Shown here piece after piece: positions 15,694 through 25,283 of a DNA stretch of 64,000 nt. The notes below the pieces were generated by a model, which saw only the letters and a list, made by a program, of their open reading frames with translations, was not told the DNA's origin and searched no databases. Position 1 is the first letter of the stretch. The number at the start of each line of letters is the position of its first letter. This DNA is from Alphaproteobacteria bacterium. GTDB taxonomy: Bacteria; Pseudomonadota; Alphaproteobacteria; RF32; CAG-239. The position numbers and the translations under genes were made by a program. Where the stretch lies: the NCBI GenBank assembly GCA_900767645.1, contig CAAFZY010000021.1:17013-81012 (forward strand), written 5' to 3'.

Positions 15694-17696
15694 TTATTTT
15701 CAGACTCTTTCAATAACAATTCATTTTGCAAATCAGGCGTTGCGGAATCTTGCTGCTCGGTTACATTCGCCGGCAATGGTTTGTCTTTGGTAACAATATC
15801 AAGTTTTGCGTTATTGTTGATTTTGTTGATGTAGCACCATTTCATGTACCATTTTTCAAAATCAGGCACATATGATATTGCTTCTTGTTCCGTAATATCA
15901 AGAGCCGCAAGCCGATTAACCAACTCGTCTTTTAAGCTTTGGTGAATATTAACCGCTTCCAACCCTTTGCAATCGGCATCATGATATATATATTGGCGCA
16001 AAATGTCTTGAGTACGGCAAATGTTGTCGTCGATATTAATTTGCTTGTTGTTAGGAGATTTTATCGCCAAGGTGGTCATTTTATCGTATAAAAAGTTATT
16101 GATAAAATCATCGTAAGGAATGTTTTTGAAATCATCAACACTGGACATGCCGTTAATTACAATAACAGATTTATTGAGTATACCGGCATTGTCAAGTTTG
16201 TTTATAAATTCTTGTAATTTACCAAACAAGCATTGTGTTTGTTCAAAATAAGCATAGCGTTTGGCTTTAGTGTTATCCGTTTTTATCCAAGGCATATTTT
16301 CCATATTAATCCACTTTTCGCGAGGTTTTATGCTGCAAAATTCATCATATACAAACATATCGGACGGTATATCAGCATACACAAAGTAAGCTTGCGGGCC
16401 TTTATCGTTAATTACATCCTCGGCTACGATATCAAAAGTTTTCACAGAGTTAATAACGTACAGATTGTTATAATTGATGCCAACCATCGGTATTGTTTCG
16501 GGTTGCCCGAAAATGCGCAAAGCCTGATAAATGCCGGACATATCTTTAAAGATTTTCATGCTGGAAATCCATTCAATCAAGAGCACCTGCGAACGGTCAA
16601 TCGAGCTCATGTCCGAGCTGTATAAATTAACCGGACGATTAAGCTTTTCCATACAACGATCAACATTAAACACGTGGTTTTTATGGCACAAATCAAACCC
16701 GCGCGACTTATAAGCGGAAATTTTGTATCCGGCTTTGCGGAATGTATCAAACATCTGATTATCTTTTAAAAAGATATATTCGTCATTAACGTTAAAAAAT
16801 TTCCAATACTTATAAATCATCATGGTGTCTAAAATGTGTTTTGAGGCTTCATCATCGCTGAACAAATTAACCGCCAGCACCATATTAATAAACGAATTGT
16901 TTTCTTCGTTATAAGAGTTTGAAAATATACTGAATTTGTTTTTGGCGTAAAATCCGTTAATAAGCTGCGTCACCTTTTGAGCTTTAGCATCGTTAATGCT
17001 GTGAAAATATTTAGTCGGAGCTAAGTTCGGCAACATTAAATAAATAAATTTTTTATCGGTATCGGAAGAATACTCTTTTAACTGAGATTGATAAAGTTCT
17101 ATAAAATCATGCTGATTTTTAATATTGTTTAATTCATGACGTAAAATTCCGATAAATGCAACCGCAAACAATAATACATAAACTGACAAGATTATGATGT
17201 TGGCACGCCATAATAACCATAACACCAATAAAGCAAGCAATACCGAAACCACAATATATGAGCCGATGTATAAAAAGTGCGGTGTGGCAGAACCCATTAA
17301 GTTATGCACAAATTCATCCAAAAAAGTTTGAATATCAAATTGAGCGAATTGATTAAACAATACTATTGAAAACCAACAAGTTACCAATGCGCATATAATA
17401 TTTTGCATTAATTGCGAAAATGAAAAAATCGACATAATAAGCAAAGATAAAAACAGGATTGCCGCCATTAAACCGACTAATTCGGTCGCCAACACATAGT
17501 TTCCGCCGAAAATATTTAAGTTACCGGAATCGGTAAACAAAATTAAGTCGATGGCCATTAATAAAAATATGTATAAGGCTTTTAATATGGTGCTTATAAT
17601 CAGTGCGGGTATTTTAAATTTAGGCTGAGCTTTATGACCGCGAAAAAACTTTTCGCTTTCAAAGGTAAGCGGTGAGCGGAAATGGCGTCCATACAT
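15690..17696 (-). CDS. polytopic membrane protein with degenerate sulfatase-like domain
   Basis: 668-residue protein. About five to six hydrophobic segments fill residues 30-210; a large domain follows (residues 225-640). The order of elements in that domain recalls LPS phosphoethanolamine transferases of the alkaline phosphatase superfamily: an early beta strand (FIYLMLPNLAP), FRKAGYKISAY, YFVYADIPSDMFVYDEFC, YFEQTQCLFGKLQEFINKL and SVIVINGMSS. In active enzymes the last element is a metal-binding HGDHGS; here His and Asp are missing, and no nucleophile Thr is obvious. It may be a catalytically inactive relative, or an unrelated protein. It overlaps yejE by 4 bp, so a link with peptide uptake is possible. 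Confidence 0.5.
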   Translation of the reverse strand: MYGRHFRSPLTFESEKFFRGHKAQPKFKIPALIISTILKALYIFLLMAIDLILFTDSGNLNIFGGNYVLATELVGLMAAILFLSLLIMSIFSFSQLMQNIICALVTCWFSIVLFNQFAQFDIQTFLDEFVHNLMGSATPHFLYIGSYIVVSVLLALLVLWLLWRANIIILSVYVLLFAVAFIGILRHELNNIKNQHDFIELYQSQLKEYSSDTDKKFIYLMLPNLAPTKYFHSINDAKAQKVTQLINGFYAKNKFSIFSNSYNEENNSFINMVLAVNLFSDDEASKHILDTMMIYKYWKFFNVNDEYIFLKDNQMFDTFRKAGYKISAYKSRGFDLCHKNHVFNVDRCMEKLNRPVNLYSSDMSSIDRSQVLLIEWISSMKIFKDMSGIYQALRIFGQPETIPMVGINYNNLYVINSVKTFDIVAEDVINDKGPQAYFVYADIPSDMFVYDEFCSIKPREKWINMENMPWIKTDNTKAKRYAYFEQTQCLFGKLQEFINKLDNAGILNKSVIVINGMSSVDDFKNIPYDDFINNFLYDKMTTLAIKSPNNKQINIDDNICRTQDILRQYIYHDADCKGLEAVNIHQSLKDELVNRLAALDITEQEAISYVPDFEKWYMKWCYINKINNNAKLDIVTKDKPLPANVTEQQDSATPDLQNELLLKESENK

Positions 17697-17787
17697 TTTT
17701 TATTATCCTGTTATTATTCATAGATGTTTTATTATTTACAAAGATGCCGCCAATAACAAGTTTTTATACATACCTATCCACAATAAT

Positions 17788-17821
17788 AAAAAGAGCGGAG
17801 AAGTAAATCCCCGCTCTTTTT
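17788..17821 (-). terminator. terminator of rpsD
   Basis: AAAAAGAGCGG / CCGCTCTTTTT stem with T runs on both sides; 18 bp downstream of the rpsD stop on the minus strand. Confidence 0.85.
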
Positions 17822-17839
17822 TTGAGTAATACGTCCGGA

Positions 17840-18454
17840 CTATCTGGAGTAAAATTCGATAACCAGATTCGGTTCCATAAGAGCCGCATACGGAATATCA
17901 TCAAACTTCGGTACAAAAGTAAATTTTGCCGATAATTTTTTATTGTCTACTTCCAAGTAAGACGGAGCTTCACGGCTCTGTGATTCAACAGAAGCAACAA
18001 CCAAAGCCATAGATTTTGATTTTTCTCTGACTTCGATAACATCGCCGACTTTTACCATGTATGAAGGAATATTTACTTTTTTGCCGTTTACGGTTACGTG
18101 GCCGTGATTTACAAACTGACGAGCAGCAAATACGGTCGGAACAAATTTGGCTTTGTATACCAAGTTATCCAAACGTGATTCAAGCAAACCGACCAAGTTT
18201 TCAGCAGCGTCACCCGAACGACGAATAGCTTCGGCGTAATATTTGTGGAATTGCTTTTCTGAAATGTTACCATAGTAGGTTTTTAATTTTTGCTTAGCAT
18301 ATAATTGCTCGCCGTAGTCAGTGGTCTTTTTTCTTCTTTGACCGTGTTGACCGGGAGCATAGCTGCGTTTGTTAATCGGGCTGTTGGCATCACCCCAAAG
18401 GTTTACGCCATAGCGACGGCTGGGTTTTTTCTTTGCAGAAACGATACTTTTCAT
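17840..18454 (-). CDS. rpsD: 30S ribosomal protein S4
   Basis: Primary 16S rRNA-binding protein of the small subunit that nucleates assembly of the 5' domain. 204 residues, normal length. The N-terminal domain carries [12 protein letters not shown], followed by the S4 RNA-binding domain with [45 protein letters not shown]. It ends with the conserved EFYSR. Monocistronic, with its own promoter and terminator. A palindrome in the leader may take part in feedback control. Confidence 0.98.
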   Translation of the reverse strand: MKSIVSAKKKPSRRYGVNLWGDANSPINKRSYAPGQHGQRRKKTTDYGEQLYAKQKLKTYYGNISEKQFHKYYAEAIRRSGDAAENLVGLLESRLDNLVYKAKFVPTVFAARQFVNHGHVTVNGKKVNIPSYMVKVGDVIEVREKSKSMALVVASVESQSREAPSYLEVDNKKLSAKFTFVPKFDDIPYAALMEPNLVIEFYSR

Positions 18455-18521
18455 TAAATTAAATCCTTATATTGTTATTTTAGGTTATTGTCCCGATAGT
18501 TTTAAACATAAATTCAAAACG

Positions 18522-18535
18522 GGATACATGTATCC
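18522..18535. promoter_or_regulatory. perfect palindrome in rpsD 5' leader
   Basis: GGATACATGTATCC, perfectly self-complementary, between the predicted rpsD promoter and start. Could form an RNA hairpin for S4 autoregulation or be a protein-binding dyad. Confidence 0.45.
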
Positions 18536-18558
18536 GCTTTCTCGGAAGTGAGGCTAAA

Positions 18559-18588
18559 ATAATACAAATTAAATCAATATGCAAGCAA
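18559..18588 (-). promoter_or_regulatory. candidate promoter of rpsD
   Basis: On the minus strand: TTGCTT (18588-18583), 18-bp spacer, TATTAT (18564-18559). Confidence 0.5.
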
Positions 18589-18649
18589 AAACTTAAAATA
18601 AAACTGGAATTTTGAAAAATTAAACGTAAAATAAGGAACGGAGGGCAAA

Positions 18650-20371
18650 ATGTCATACAATTTGTTGTTTGAAAAAGCTAATGAGTTATATTCGGCCGGA
18701 GCATATAATCAGGCAGAAGATTTGTATCGGCAGATTTTAGAGGCAGTGCCCGAAAACCCCGATGTTTTATGTATGATGGGATTAACCGCTCATGCTAAAG
18801 GTTGTTTTGATGAAGCATGCGAATATTTCTATAAGGCGTTGCAATATACTCCCCGTCATGTACCGCTTTACTTTAATTTGGCCGTTTCATTAACAGCGGC
18901 CGGAAAATCGCATGAGGCAATAAACGCTTATTTTGAAGTGATAAAATTAAACCCGCACATAAAAGAAGCTTATAATAATTTAGGGGGAATTTACGAAAGC
19001 TTAAATCAGCCGGAAGCAGCCGAAGAATATTATCGCAAGGCATTGGCTTCAGATGCGTCATACCTGGAACCGGCAGTTAATTTAGCCATGCTTGAAAATG
19101 ATGTAATCACTTTGCAAAATCTGGCCGATAAGAATCCGACTTCAGCCCTGCCCTTATATTATTTATCCTTGTTGAATTTTAAGCAAAATAATTTTACAAA
19201 GGCGGACGAATATATTAAATCAGCACAAAATTTTGATAACGCTTCGGCAGATATTTATTTACTTGCCGGCAATATTGCCTTAAAACTTAACAACTTTGAT
19301 GAGGCCTCTAAAGCTTTTACAAACGCTTTGCAAATAAACGCTAAATGCGTTCCGGCGCTTATTAACCTTGCCTTACTCACACAAGATGAAAGTTTATACC
19401 GCAAAGCGCTTGATTTAGCACCGGATAACGCTGATGCGCATGCCGGATTGGCAGCTCTTTTGTATCGGCAAAAGCGCACATTGGAAGCGTTGGAGGAATA
19501 TCGACGGACGGTAATTATTAATCCTGACATACCTGAAGTGAGCAATAATTTAGCAATGATATTAAAAGATATCGGCGAGTATGAACGCGCGGCCGATTTG
19601 CTCTTAAACGCCATTAAGCAAGCGCCGCAATACGTTGAATTTTCTGTTAATTTGGCGGAAATACTCACCTTATTTTATTATCAACAGCCTGAAAACGCTA
19701 AAAAAATTGCCAAGCAATGGCAAAAGTTTATGCCGGATAATTTATTTGCCAACCGCGTAGTTGCCGCATTTAACGGAAGCAAGAGTGTCAATAGTAAGCC
19801 CTACTCCGAAGCCTTGTTTGATGTGTTTGCCGAAAATTATGAGCAAATCATGCAAAATATTAATTATTCCGCCATAAACAAACTTAAAGAAATAGGCTTT
19901 GCGCCCATAGGCAAAATTTTAGATTTAGGTTGCGGAACCGGTTTGGTCGGGCAAGCCTTTAAATCGGCCGAAAATAAATTTACCGGCGTTGATATTTCAC
20001 AAAAAATGCTTGATATGGCGGCGCTAAAAAATGCATATACCGATTTAATTAAAGATGACATTGTGCATTTTTTGCACACATCAAACTTGAAGTTTAACTT
20101 TATTATAGCTCTCGACGTGGTTGAATATATTGACGATTTTACGGATATGATTATGCAAATGAAACATATCCCGTTTGTTTTTACAATTGAAAATGCTTCT
20201 GAAAAAGTAACCGATTTTCAGCTTGACGCCAGCGGAAGATACCGACATAATCCGCAATATATCCGTAATCAGCTTGCCGATGCCGGGTACAAAAACATTA
20301 CATCATATCCGCTGATTTTGCGACAAGAGAACGGCACTGATGTAAACGGAACTCTGTTTTGGGCGGAATAA
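18650..20371 (+). CDS. TPR-repeat protein with C-terminal SAM methyltransferase domain
   Basis: 573-residue soluble protein in two parts. Residues 1-360 are about nine tetratricopeptide repeats (for example AGAYNQAEDLYRQILEAVPENPDVL and PHIKEAYNNLGGIYESLNQPEAAEEYYRKAL). Residues 390-573 are a class I methyltransferase with SAM motif I ILDLGCGTGLVG (about residue 424), motif II FTGVDIS and an IIALDVVEYIDD motif. TPR-methyltransferase fusions are common in Alphaproteobacteria, and the substrate is unknown. A GGAGGG ribosome-binding site precedes the ATG. It stands alone between rpsD and the convergent lol genes. Confidence 0.88.
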   Translation: MSYNLLFEKANELYSAGAYNQAEDLYRQILEAVPENPDVLCMMGLTAHAKGCFDEACEYFYKALQYTPRHVPLYFNLAVSLTAAGKSHEAINAYFEVIKLNPHIKEAYNNLGGIYESLNQPEAAEEYYRKALASDASYLEPAVNLAMLENDVITLQNLADKNPTSALPLYYLSLLNFKQNNFTKADEYIKSAQNFDNASADIYLLAGNIALKLNNFDEASKAFTNALQINAKCVPALINLALLTQDESLYRKALDLAPDNADAHAGLAALLYRQKRTLEALEEYRRTVIINPDIPEVSNNLAMILKDIGEYERAADLLLNAIKQAPQYVEFSVNLAEILTLFYYQQPENAKKIAKQWQKFMPDNLFANRVVAAFNGSKSVNSKPYSEALFDVFAENYEQIMQNINYSAINKLKEIGFAPIGKILDLGCGTGLVGQAFKSAENKFTGVDISQKMLDMAALKNAYTDLIKDDIVHFLHTSNLKFNFIIALDVVEYIDDFTDMIMQMKHIPFVFTIENASEKVTDFQLDASGRYRHNPQYIRNQLADAGYKNITSYPLILRQENGTDVNGTLFWAE

Positions 20372-20378
20372 GCTTTAA

Positions 20379-21107
20379 TTAATAAAAGTTTTTATCCCCT
20401 TTTATGCGTTTACTCGGACGCATGTCTATAAGTTTTCCGTCTTTAAGCGTAACCAGTCTATCCATTTTGGCGGCAAGTTCCATGTTATGGGTTGCAATTA
20501 AGGCTGAAAGTCCGGTTTCTTTCACAATATCAAGCAATGCAAAAAACACATTATCTGATGTGTGAGGATCTAAGTTGCCGGTCGGCTCATCGGCCAACAG
20601 AAGTTTAGGCGTGTTTGCCAAAGCGCGGGCAATGGCAACTCTTTGCTGCTCGCCCCCCGAAAGTTCGGACGGACGATGGCTGATTCTGTCTTTCAGCCCC
20701 AAACGCGACAGCAACCATTCGGCTTTTTCTTTAACATCTTTGGTGTTTTTACCGGCAATCAGTTGCGGCATCATAACATTTTCAAGCGCATTAAAATCAG
20801 GCAACAGGTTATGATATTGATAGACAAAGCCCAAATAATCGCGGCGCAAAGATGTGCGCACTCCGTCATCGGCTTTAGAACAATCTTCGCCATCAAGAAG
20901 AATTTGTCCTGATGAGGGTTTGTCAAGCAAACCGGCAATTTGCAATAAAGTTGATTTACCGGAACCGGACGGACCGATTAACGCCACCACCTCATTGGGC
21001 GCAATTGATAATTCAACGCCGTTCAGCACTTCAAGCTTTTGTTCACCCTGATAATAGTGTTTGTATATATCTTGAAGTTGCAAAGTGTTTACAGGTTTAT
21101 TACTCAT
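20379..21107 (-). CDS. lolD: lipoprotein-releasing system ATPase LolD
   Basis: Energises release of outer-membrane lipoproteins from the inner membrane to LolA. The frame extends to 21131, but the ATG at 21107 (MSNKPVN...) overlaps the lolC stop by 8 bp and is the likely start, giving 242 residues. Walker A GPSGSGKS, signature [15 protein letters not shown], Walker [13 protein letters not shown]. The motif [15 protein letters not shown] is LolD-like. Translationally coupled to lolC. Confidence 0.95.
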   Translation of the reverse strand: MSNKPVNTLQLQDIYKHYYQGEQKLEVLNGVELSIAPNEVVALIGPSGSGKSTLLQIAGLLDKPSSGQILLDGEDCSKADDGVRTSLRRDYLGFVYQYHNLLPDFNALENVMMPQLIAGKNTKDVKEKAEWLLSRLGLKDRISHRPSELSGGEQQRVAIARALANTPKLLLADEPTGNLDPHTSDNVFFALLDIVKETGLSALIATHNMELAAKMDRLVTLKDGKLIDMRPSKRIKGDKNFY

Positions 21108-22347
21108 AACGCAAGGCCTCCACCGGATCAAATTTTGCAGCGCGATATGCCGGATAAATTGTGGCTAAAAATGACAATAACAGCGAAACTCCGACCACAA
21201 CGCCAACCTCGGTCCAGTCAATTTCAGCCGGAAGTTTGGATAGAAAATAAATTTCAGCCGAAAAAAGTTCGCGGCCGGACAAGCCTTCCAAAAATCGGCG
21301 GATAGAATCAATGTTTTCACAAAACACTACGCCTAAGCCCAAGCCGATAAGCGTTCCAACCACACCGATAAATGCGCCGTCCATGAAAAAGATACGCATA
21401 ATCATACCTTTGGTTGCCCCCATGGTGCGCAAAACCGCAACATCGCGACCTTTATCCTTAACCAACATAATCAAGCCGGTAATAATGTTAAATGCCGCCA
21501 CCAATATAATCAAAGTCAAAATCAAAAACATAACATTGCGCTCAACGTCTATGGCGTTGAAAAAGGCAGAATTGCTTTGTTTCCAATCATAAACATAGCC
21601 ATCGTAACCGATACTTTGTTCTATAATTTCACGAATTTTAAGTAAATCTTCATCATGGAGCAAGGTTACATCTATCTGAGTTGCCGCTTCAGGCAAGCTG
21701 AAATAAATTTGAGCCGACTCTAAAGGCATAAACAAATGGGTTGAATCGTACTCATACATACCAACGTTAAAGGTACCCAAAACCTGATAAGTTTTCATTC
21801 TTGGCACGGTTCCGAATGCTGTTACTTTGCCGTTTGGCGAAATAAGGGTGATTTCATCGCCGGCAATTACACCCATCTTGTTAGCCAAACGTTCGCCCAA
21901 AATAACTTTATTGCCGCTGAATTGTTCAATATCAACTCCGGCAAGTCCGTTGCGGATAACTTGTTTTTTAAGTAAATCTTCTTTGTTTATTCCGCGTACA
22001 ATCGCCCCTTCGGCAGTGCCGCTGCCTGAAATTAACAATTGCTTTTCAATCATCGGAATGGCAACTTCCACACCTTCGATTTTTTCAATATCGGCTGCCG
22101 CATTTTTATAGTCGGTAAACGGAAATCCTTGCGCGGCAACGATGGTAATGTGTCCGTTAATCCCAAGTATTCGCGACAGGAGCTCGCTTTTAAACCCGTT
22201 CATTACCGCCATAACAATAATTAACGTTGCCACACCCAATGCAATGCCGGTAAACGCGAACCCCGTAATTACCGAGATAAATCCCTCTTTGCGTTTGGCT
22301 CTTAAATAACGGCCTGCAACCATTCGTTCAAATTTTGAAAAAATCAT
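21100..22347 (-). CDS. lolC: lipoprotein-releasing system transmembrane protein LolC/LolE
   Basis: 415-residue inner-membrane subunit with the MacB/LolC topology: one N-terminal helix (residues 25-48), a large periplasmic domain (about 50-265), and three C-terminal helices. FERMVAGRYLRAKRKEGFISVITGFAFTGIALGVATLI at the start and VAVLRTMGATKGMIMRIFF in the FtsX domain are typical. Only one LolC/E gene is adjacent to lolD, the usual alphaproteobacterial arrangement, so it may act as a homodimer. Confidence 0.95.
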   Translation of the reverse strand: MIFSKFERMVAGRYLRAKRKEGFISVITGFAFTGIALGVATLIIVMAVMNGFKSELLSRILGINGHITIVAAQGFPFTDYKNAAADIEKIEGVEVAIPMIEKQLLISGSGTAEGAIVRGINKEDLLKKQVIRNGLAGVDIEQFSGNKVILGERLANKMGVIAGDEITLISPNGKVTAFGTVPRMKTYQVLGTFNVGMYEYDSTHLFMPLESAQIYFSLPEAATQIDVTLLHDEDLLKIREIIEQSIGYDGYVYDWKQSNSAFFNAIDVERNVMFLILTLIILVAAFNIITGLIMLVKDKGRDVAVLRTMGATKGMIMRIFFMDGAFIGVVGTLIGLGLGVVFCENIDSIRRFLEGLSGRELFSAEIYFLSKLPAEIDWTEVGVVVGVSLLLSFLATIYPAYRAAKFDPVEALRYE

Positions 22348-22403
22348 TTATTTCTTCTCCCTGCCCTGATTGTAACGGGGCTGTTTGCGGTTTGCAAATA
22401 AAA

Positions 22404-23540
22404 CTATTTAAACAAGTCTTTAATTTTGTTGAAAAAGCTCTTTATTTCCGGCTGGCAGTTATTATCTTCACTCAAGCTTCTGAACTCTTCCAACAGTTCT
22501 TTTTCACGCGCGGATAAGTTAGTCGGGGTCACCACATTCAAAATCACATACAAATCGCCGCGTTTGTCTTGATTCATGATGCTCATACCTTCGCCTTTAA
22601 TGCGCAACTTATTGCCGGTTTGAGTTCCTGCCGGAATAGAGAGTTCAACCTTTTTGCCGTCAATGCCCGGAATTTCAATTTTGCCGCCCAATGCCGCGCA
22701 TACCATGGCAACAGGTACCGCCGTGTATAAATCTTTGTTATCGCGCTCATAAAGCTTATGGTCTTTAACGGTTACATAAACATACAAATCGCCCTTTTCG
22801 CCGCCACGCTTTCCGGCTTCACCGGCGCCGTTAATACGCATACGCACATTATTTTCCATTCCGGCCGGAATTTTAACTTTGAGCGATTTTTCAACTCTGA
22901 CGGCGCCTTTGCCACCGCAATCTTTACATTTATCTTTAATCACGCGTCCTTCGCCATGACATTCGGGGCAAACGGTTTCAAAAAATAAAAATCCGCCGCG
23001 GTTGCTTCTGACTTTGCCGCTGCCATGACATGTTGGGCAGACAGGGGCTTCTTTACCGTCAGCCGTGCCATAACCGTTGCATTTTTCACATGGTTCCGAA
23101 GTTTTTATTTTAATTTCTTTTTCAACGCCGGTAAAAGCTTCTTCAAGTGTAATTTCAAGATTATAAGTTAAATCGGCGCCGCGAACCGCACCATTGCCGC
23201 CGCGCGGTCTGCCTCCGCCCATAAAATCAGAAAATATATTTGAAAAAATATCGGATAAATCCTCGGCATTCATACCAAAGCCGGCGCCGAACGGATTACC
23301 GCCGCCCATTCCGCCCTGAAAAGCCTGCGCACCGTATCTGTCGTATGCAGCGCGTTTTTGATCATCTTTTAAAACTTCATATGCTTCATTAATTTCTTTG
23401 AACTTTTGTTCCGCCTCTTTATTACCGGGGTTGCGGTCAGGGTGATATTTCATTGCCAGTTTTCTGAATGCGGCTTTAATTTCATCTCCGCTGGCGTCTT
23501 TACTGATTTCCAAAAGTTCGTAATAATCTTTTTCCGTCAT
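22404..23540 (-). CDS. dnaJ: chaperone protein DnaJ
   Basis: Hsp40 co-chaperone that stimulates DnaK ATPase and presents clients. 378 residues with all parts: J domain with HPD in YHPDRNPG, Gly/Phe-rich linker (residues 75-115), four zinc-finger repeats (CEKCNGYG, CPTCHGSG, CPECHGEG, CKDCGGKG), and the C-terminal substrate-binding domains with GDLYVYV. dnaK and grpE are not next to it. Co-directional with the DHH-protein gene upstream (8 nt). Confidence 0.97.
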   Translation of the reverse strand: MTEKDYYELLEISKDASGDEIKAAFRKLAMKYHPDRNPGNKEAEQKFKEINEAYEVLKDDQKRAAYDRYGAQAFQGGMGGGNPFGAGFGMNAEDLSDIFSNIFSDFMGGGRPRGGNGAVRGADLTYNLEITLEEAFTGVEKEIKIKTSEPCEKCNGYGTADGKEAPVCPTCHGSGKVRSNRGGFLFFETVCPECHGEGRVIKDKCKDCGGKGAVRVEKSLKVKIPAGMENNVRMRINGAGEAGKRGGEKGDLYVYVTVKDHKLYERDNKDLYTAVPVAMVCAALGGKIEIPGIDGKKVELSIPAGTQTGNKLRIKGEGMSIMNQDKRGDLYVILNVVTPTNLSAREKELLEEFRSLSEDNNCQPEIKSFFNKIKDLFK

Positions 23541-23548
23541 TTTTCTCT

Positions 23549-24439
23549 CTATTTATTTCCTGTTAATTTCGGGCTTACCCACATATTGCCTTTTCGTAAA
23601 AATTCCGGCAGTTCCGGCAATGAAGAAGCGCCGGCCGCCTTGGCGTGCCCTCCTCCGCCGAATTGCGCCGCCACCTTTGAAACATCCACATTGTCTTTGG
23701 CGGTGTAAAATGATAAATTCCAGCAGTTTTTTTTGTTCATGAAAAAGTTTACCATCATATCGTAATCTTTAACATTATCAAGCGAATCGTAAAACTCGGA
23801 ATATCCTTGCGGTATATTGGCGCAAATACACTTTAATCCCTGATATTCGCTTTCAAACGCTTCGGAGCGAACCAAACGGTAATTGCGATTGCGAATATAG
23901 AGTAAAATAGCCTTACCTTTTTCAACCATTTCAGAAACATCAAGGGTGTCGTTAATCAATTCGCTCCAAATTTTATCGGTGGGACGATTAACGCCCAACG
24001 CCTGCATGGCATACTCAAACGGGCGCACTCGCTTGTCACGCAAATCAAATACATCGTTTAGACCCAACAATTTAATGCCGAGCGGCAGCGGACGATCGGG
24101 ATAAAAATATTCCCATGTAAGCATAAGTGCCGCCGTACCAACGCGGCGTATTCCTTTTATCGGTTTGCGGTTTCCTTCAGCCATGATTTTTTCATACTTG
24201 TCGATTACCGAAACATGGTGATCAATCCACGTGAAGTCGCGGGTTTGACTCAACTGAAACATAAAATCAAGAGGAAGCGAAAAATCGCAAACAATTATTT
24301 TATCATGCTTATTTATTTCATCATAGGGAATTTCCATGTCGTGGTTAAGTCCCATTAATTCGGTTTCAGGGTACACGCTTTTAACAATAGCGGCAGACCC
24401 TTTTCCGTCATGATCGGCAATATGGTATATACACAGCAT
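23549..24439 (-). CDS. DHH/DHHA1 family phosphoesterase-like protein
   Basis: 296-residue soluble protein. Motif order: HIADHDGKGSAA (residues 6-17), VCDFSLP, the DHH triad (WIDHHVSVID), and the C-terminal DHHA1 nucleotide-binding motif GGGGHAKAAGA near residue 262. This is the layout of oligoribonuclease/c-di-AMP-type phosphodiesterases. The first motif lacks the usual second metal ligand arrangement of NrnA, so the substrate is uncertain. Co-directional with dnaJ and the MBL gene. Confidence 0.8.
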   Translation of the reverse strand: MLCIYHIADHDGKGSAAIVKSVYPETELMGLNHDMEIPYDEINKHDKIIVCDFSLPLDFMFQLSQTRDFTWIDHHVSVIDKYEKIMAEGNRKPIKGIRRVGTAALMLTWEYFYPDRPLPLGIKLLGLNDVFDLRDKRVRPFEYAMQALGVNRPTDKIWSELINDTLDVSEMVEKGKAILLYIRNRNYRLVRSEAFESEYQGLKCICANIPQGYSEFYDSLDNVKDYDMMVNFFMNKKNCWNLSFYTAKDNVDVSKVAAQFGGGGHAKAAGASSLPELPEFLRKGNMWVSPKLTGNK

Positions 24440-24456
24440 TACAACTTCCTTTCCTA

Positions 24457-25242
24457 TTAAAACTCAACAGTCATATTATCATAAGCAGGATAAACATTAT
24501 CCGGCGTAAGTTTATTGACATTGTCATAATCACATTCAACCGCCATATGATTAATAATGGTTTTGCGCGGATTGATGATTTTAACATATTCAAGCATCTG
24601 TTCCAACCCCATGTGCGACCGTTGCGGTATTATGGTGGTTAAAGGCATAACTAAAACCTCAGGCTGTTTGGTAATCAGCTTTAATCCCGATTCCGAAATT
24701 TTTTTACAGTCGGCGATATATACCAACTTACCGTCATCAATAATATAACCGGTGGAGTGAACCGGATGTCCTTCCAATGAAATCGGCACGATTTTAACAT
24801 CATTGATGTAAAATTCTTTGCCCTCTTCAATGATATGAATATCTAAACTCGGAAAAAATATCGGATTGTTCATATGCGCTTTATCGGCCACCAAATATGG
24901 AAACCGGTGATAAATGGCATCTGATGTTTGCTGATTGGCATAAACATCAAGCGGGCGCAATAGAATACGATTCAAGTCGCGCAAATCGTCAATACCATGC
25001 AAATGATCGGCATGCCCGTGCGTATACAGCACCGCGTCTAAAAAACGAATATTGTTATTTAACAACTGGATACGGATGTCAGGCGATGTATCAATTAAAA
25101 TTTTTGTAGAACGAATTTCCAAATACACGCCGGTGCGACTACGACAATTTTTCGGATTATTCGGGTCGCAATCACCCCATCCGTTAGCAATTGCCGGAAC
25201 TCCGGGGGCGGCGCCGCTGCCCATTATTATAAGTTTGCTCAT
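24457..25242 (-). CDS. MBL-fold metallo-hydrolase (PhnP-like)
   Basis: 261-residue metallo-beta-lactamase-fold hydrolase. The metal motif THGHADHLHGIDDL lies near residue 75, further ligands in EGHPVHSTGY and YIADCKKI, and the last His in INHMAVECDYD. It resembles PhnP and related cyclic phosphodiesterases. In Alphaproteobacteria this gene normally follows tatD at the end of the tmk-holB-metG-tatD cluster, as here. The real substrate is unknown. Confidence 0.88.
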   Translation of the reverse strand: MSKLIIMGSGAAPGVPAIANGWGDCDPNNPKNCRSRTGVYLEIRSTKILIDTSPDIRIQLLNNNIRFLDAVLYTHGHADHLHGIDDLRDLNRILLRPLDVYANQQTSDAIYHRFPYLVADKAHMNNPIFFPSLDIHIIEEGKEFYINDVKIVPISLEGHPVHSTGYIIDDGKLVYIADCKKISESGLKLITKQPEVLVMPLTTIIPQRSHMGLEQMLEYVKIINPRKTIINHMAVECDYDNVNKLTPDNVYPAYDNMTVEF

Positions 25243-25283
25243 CTGCTTTATCTTTCTTTATTTTTTTTGTTTTTACAGTATTT

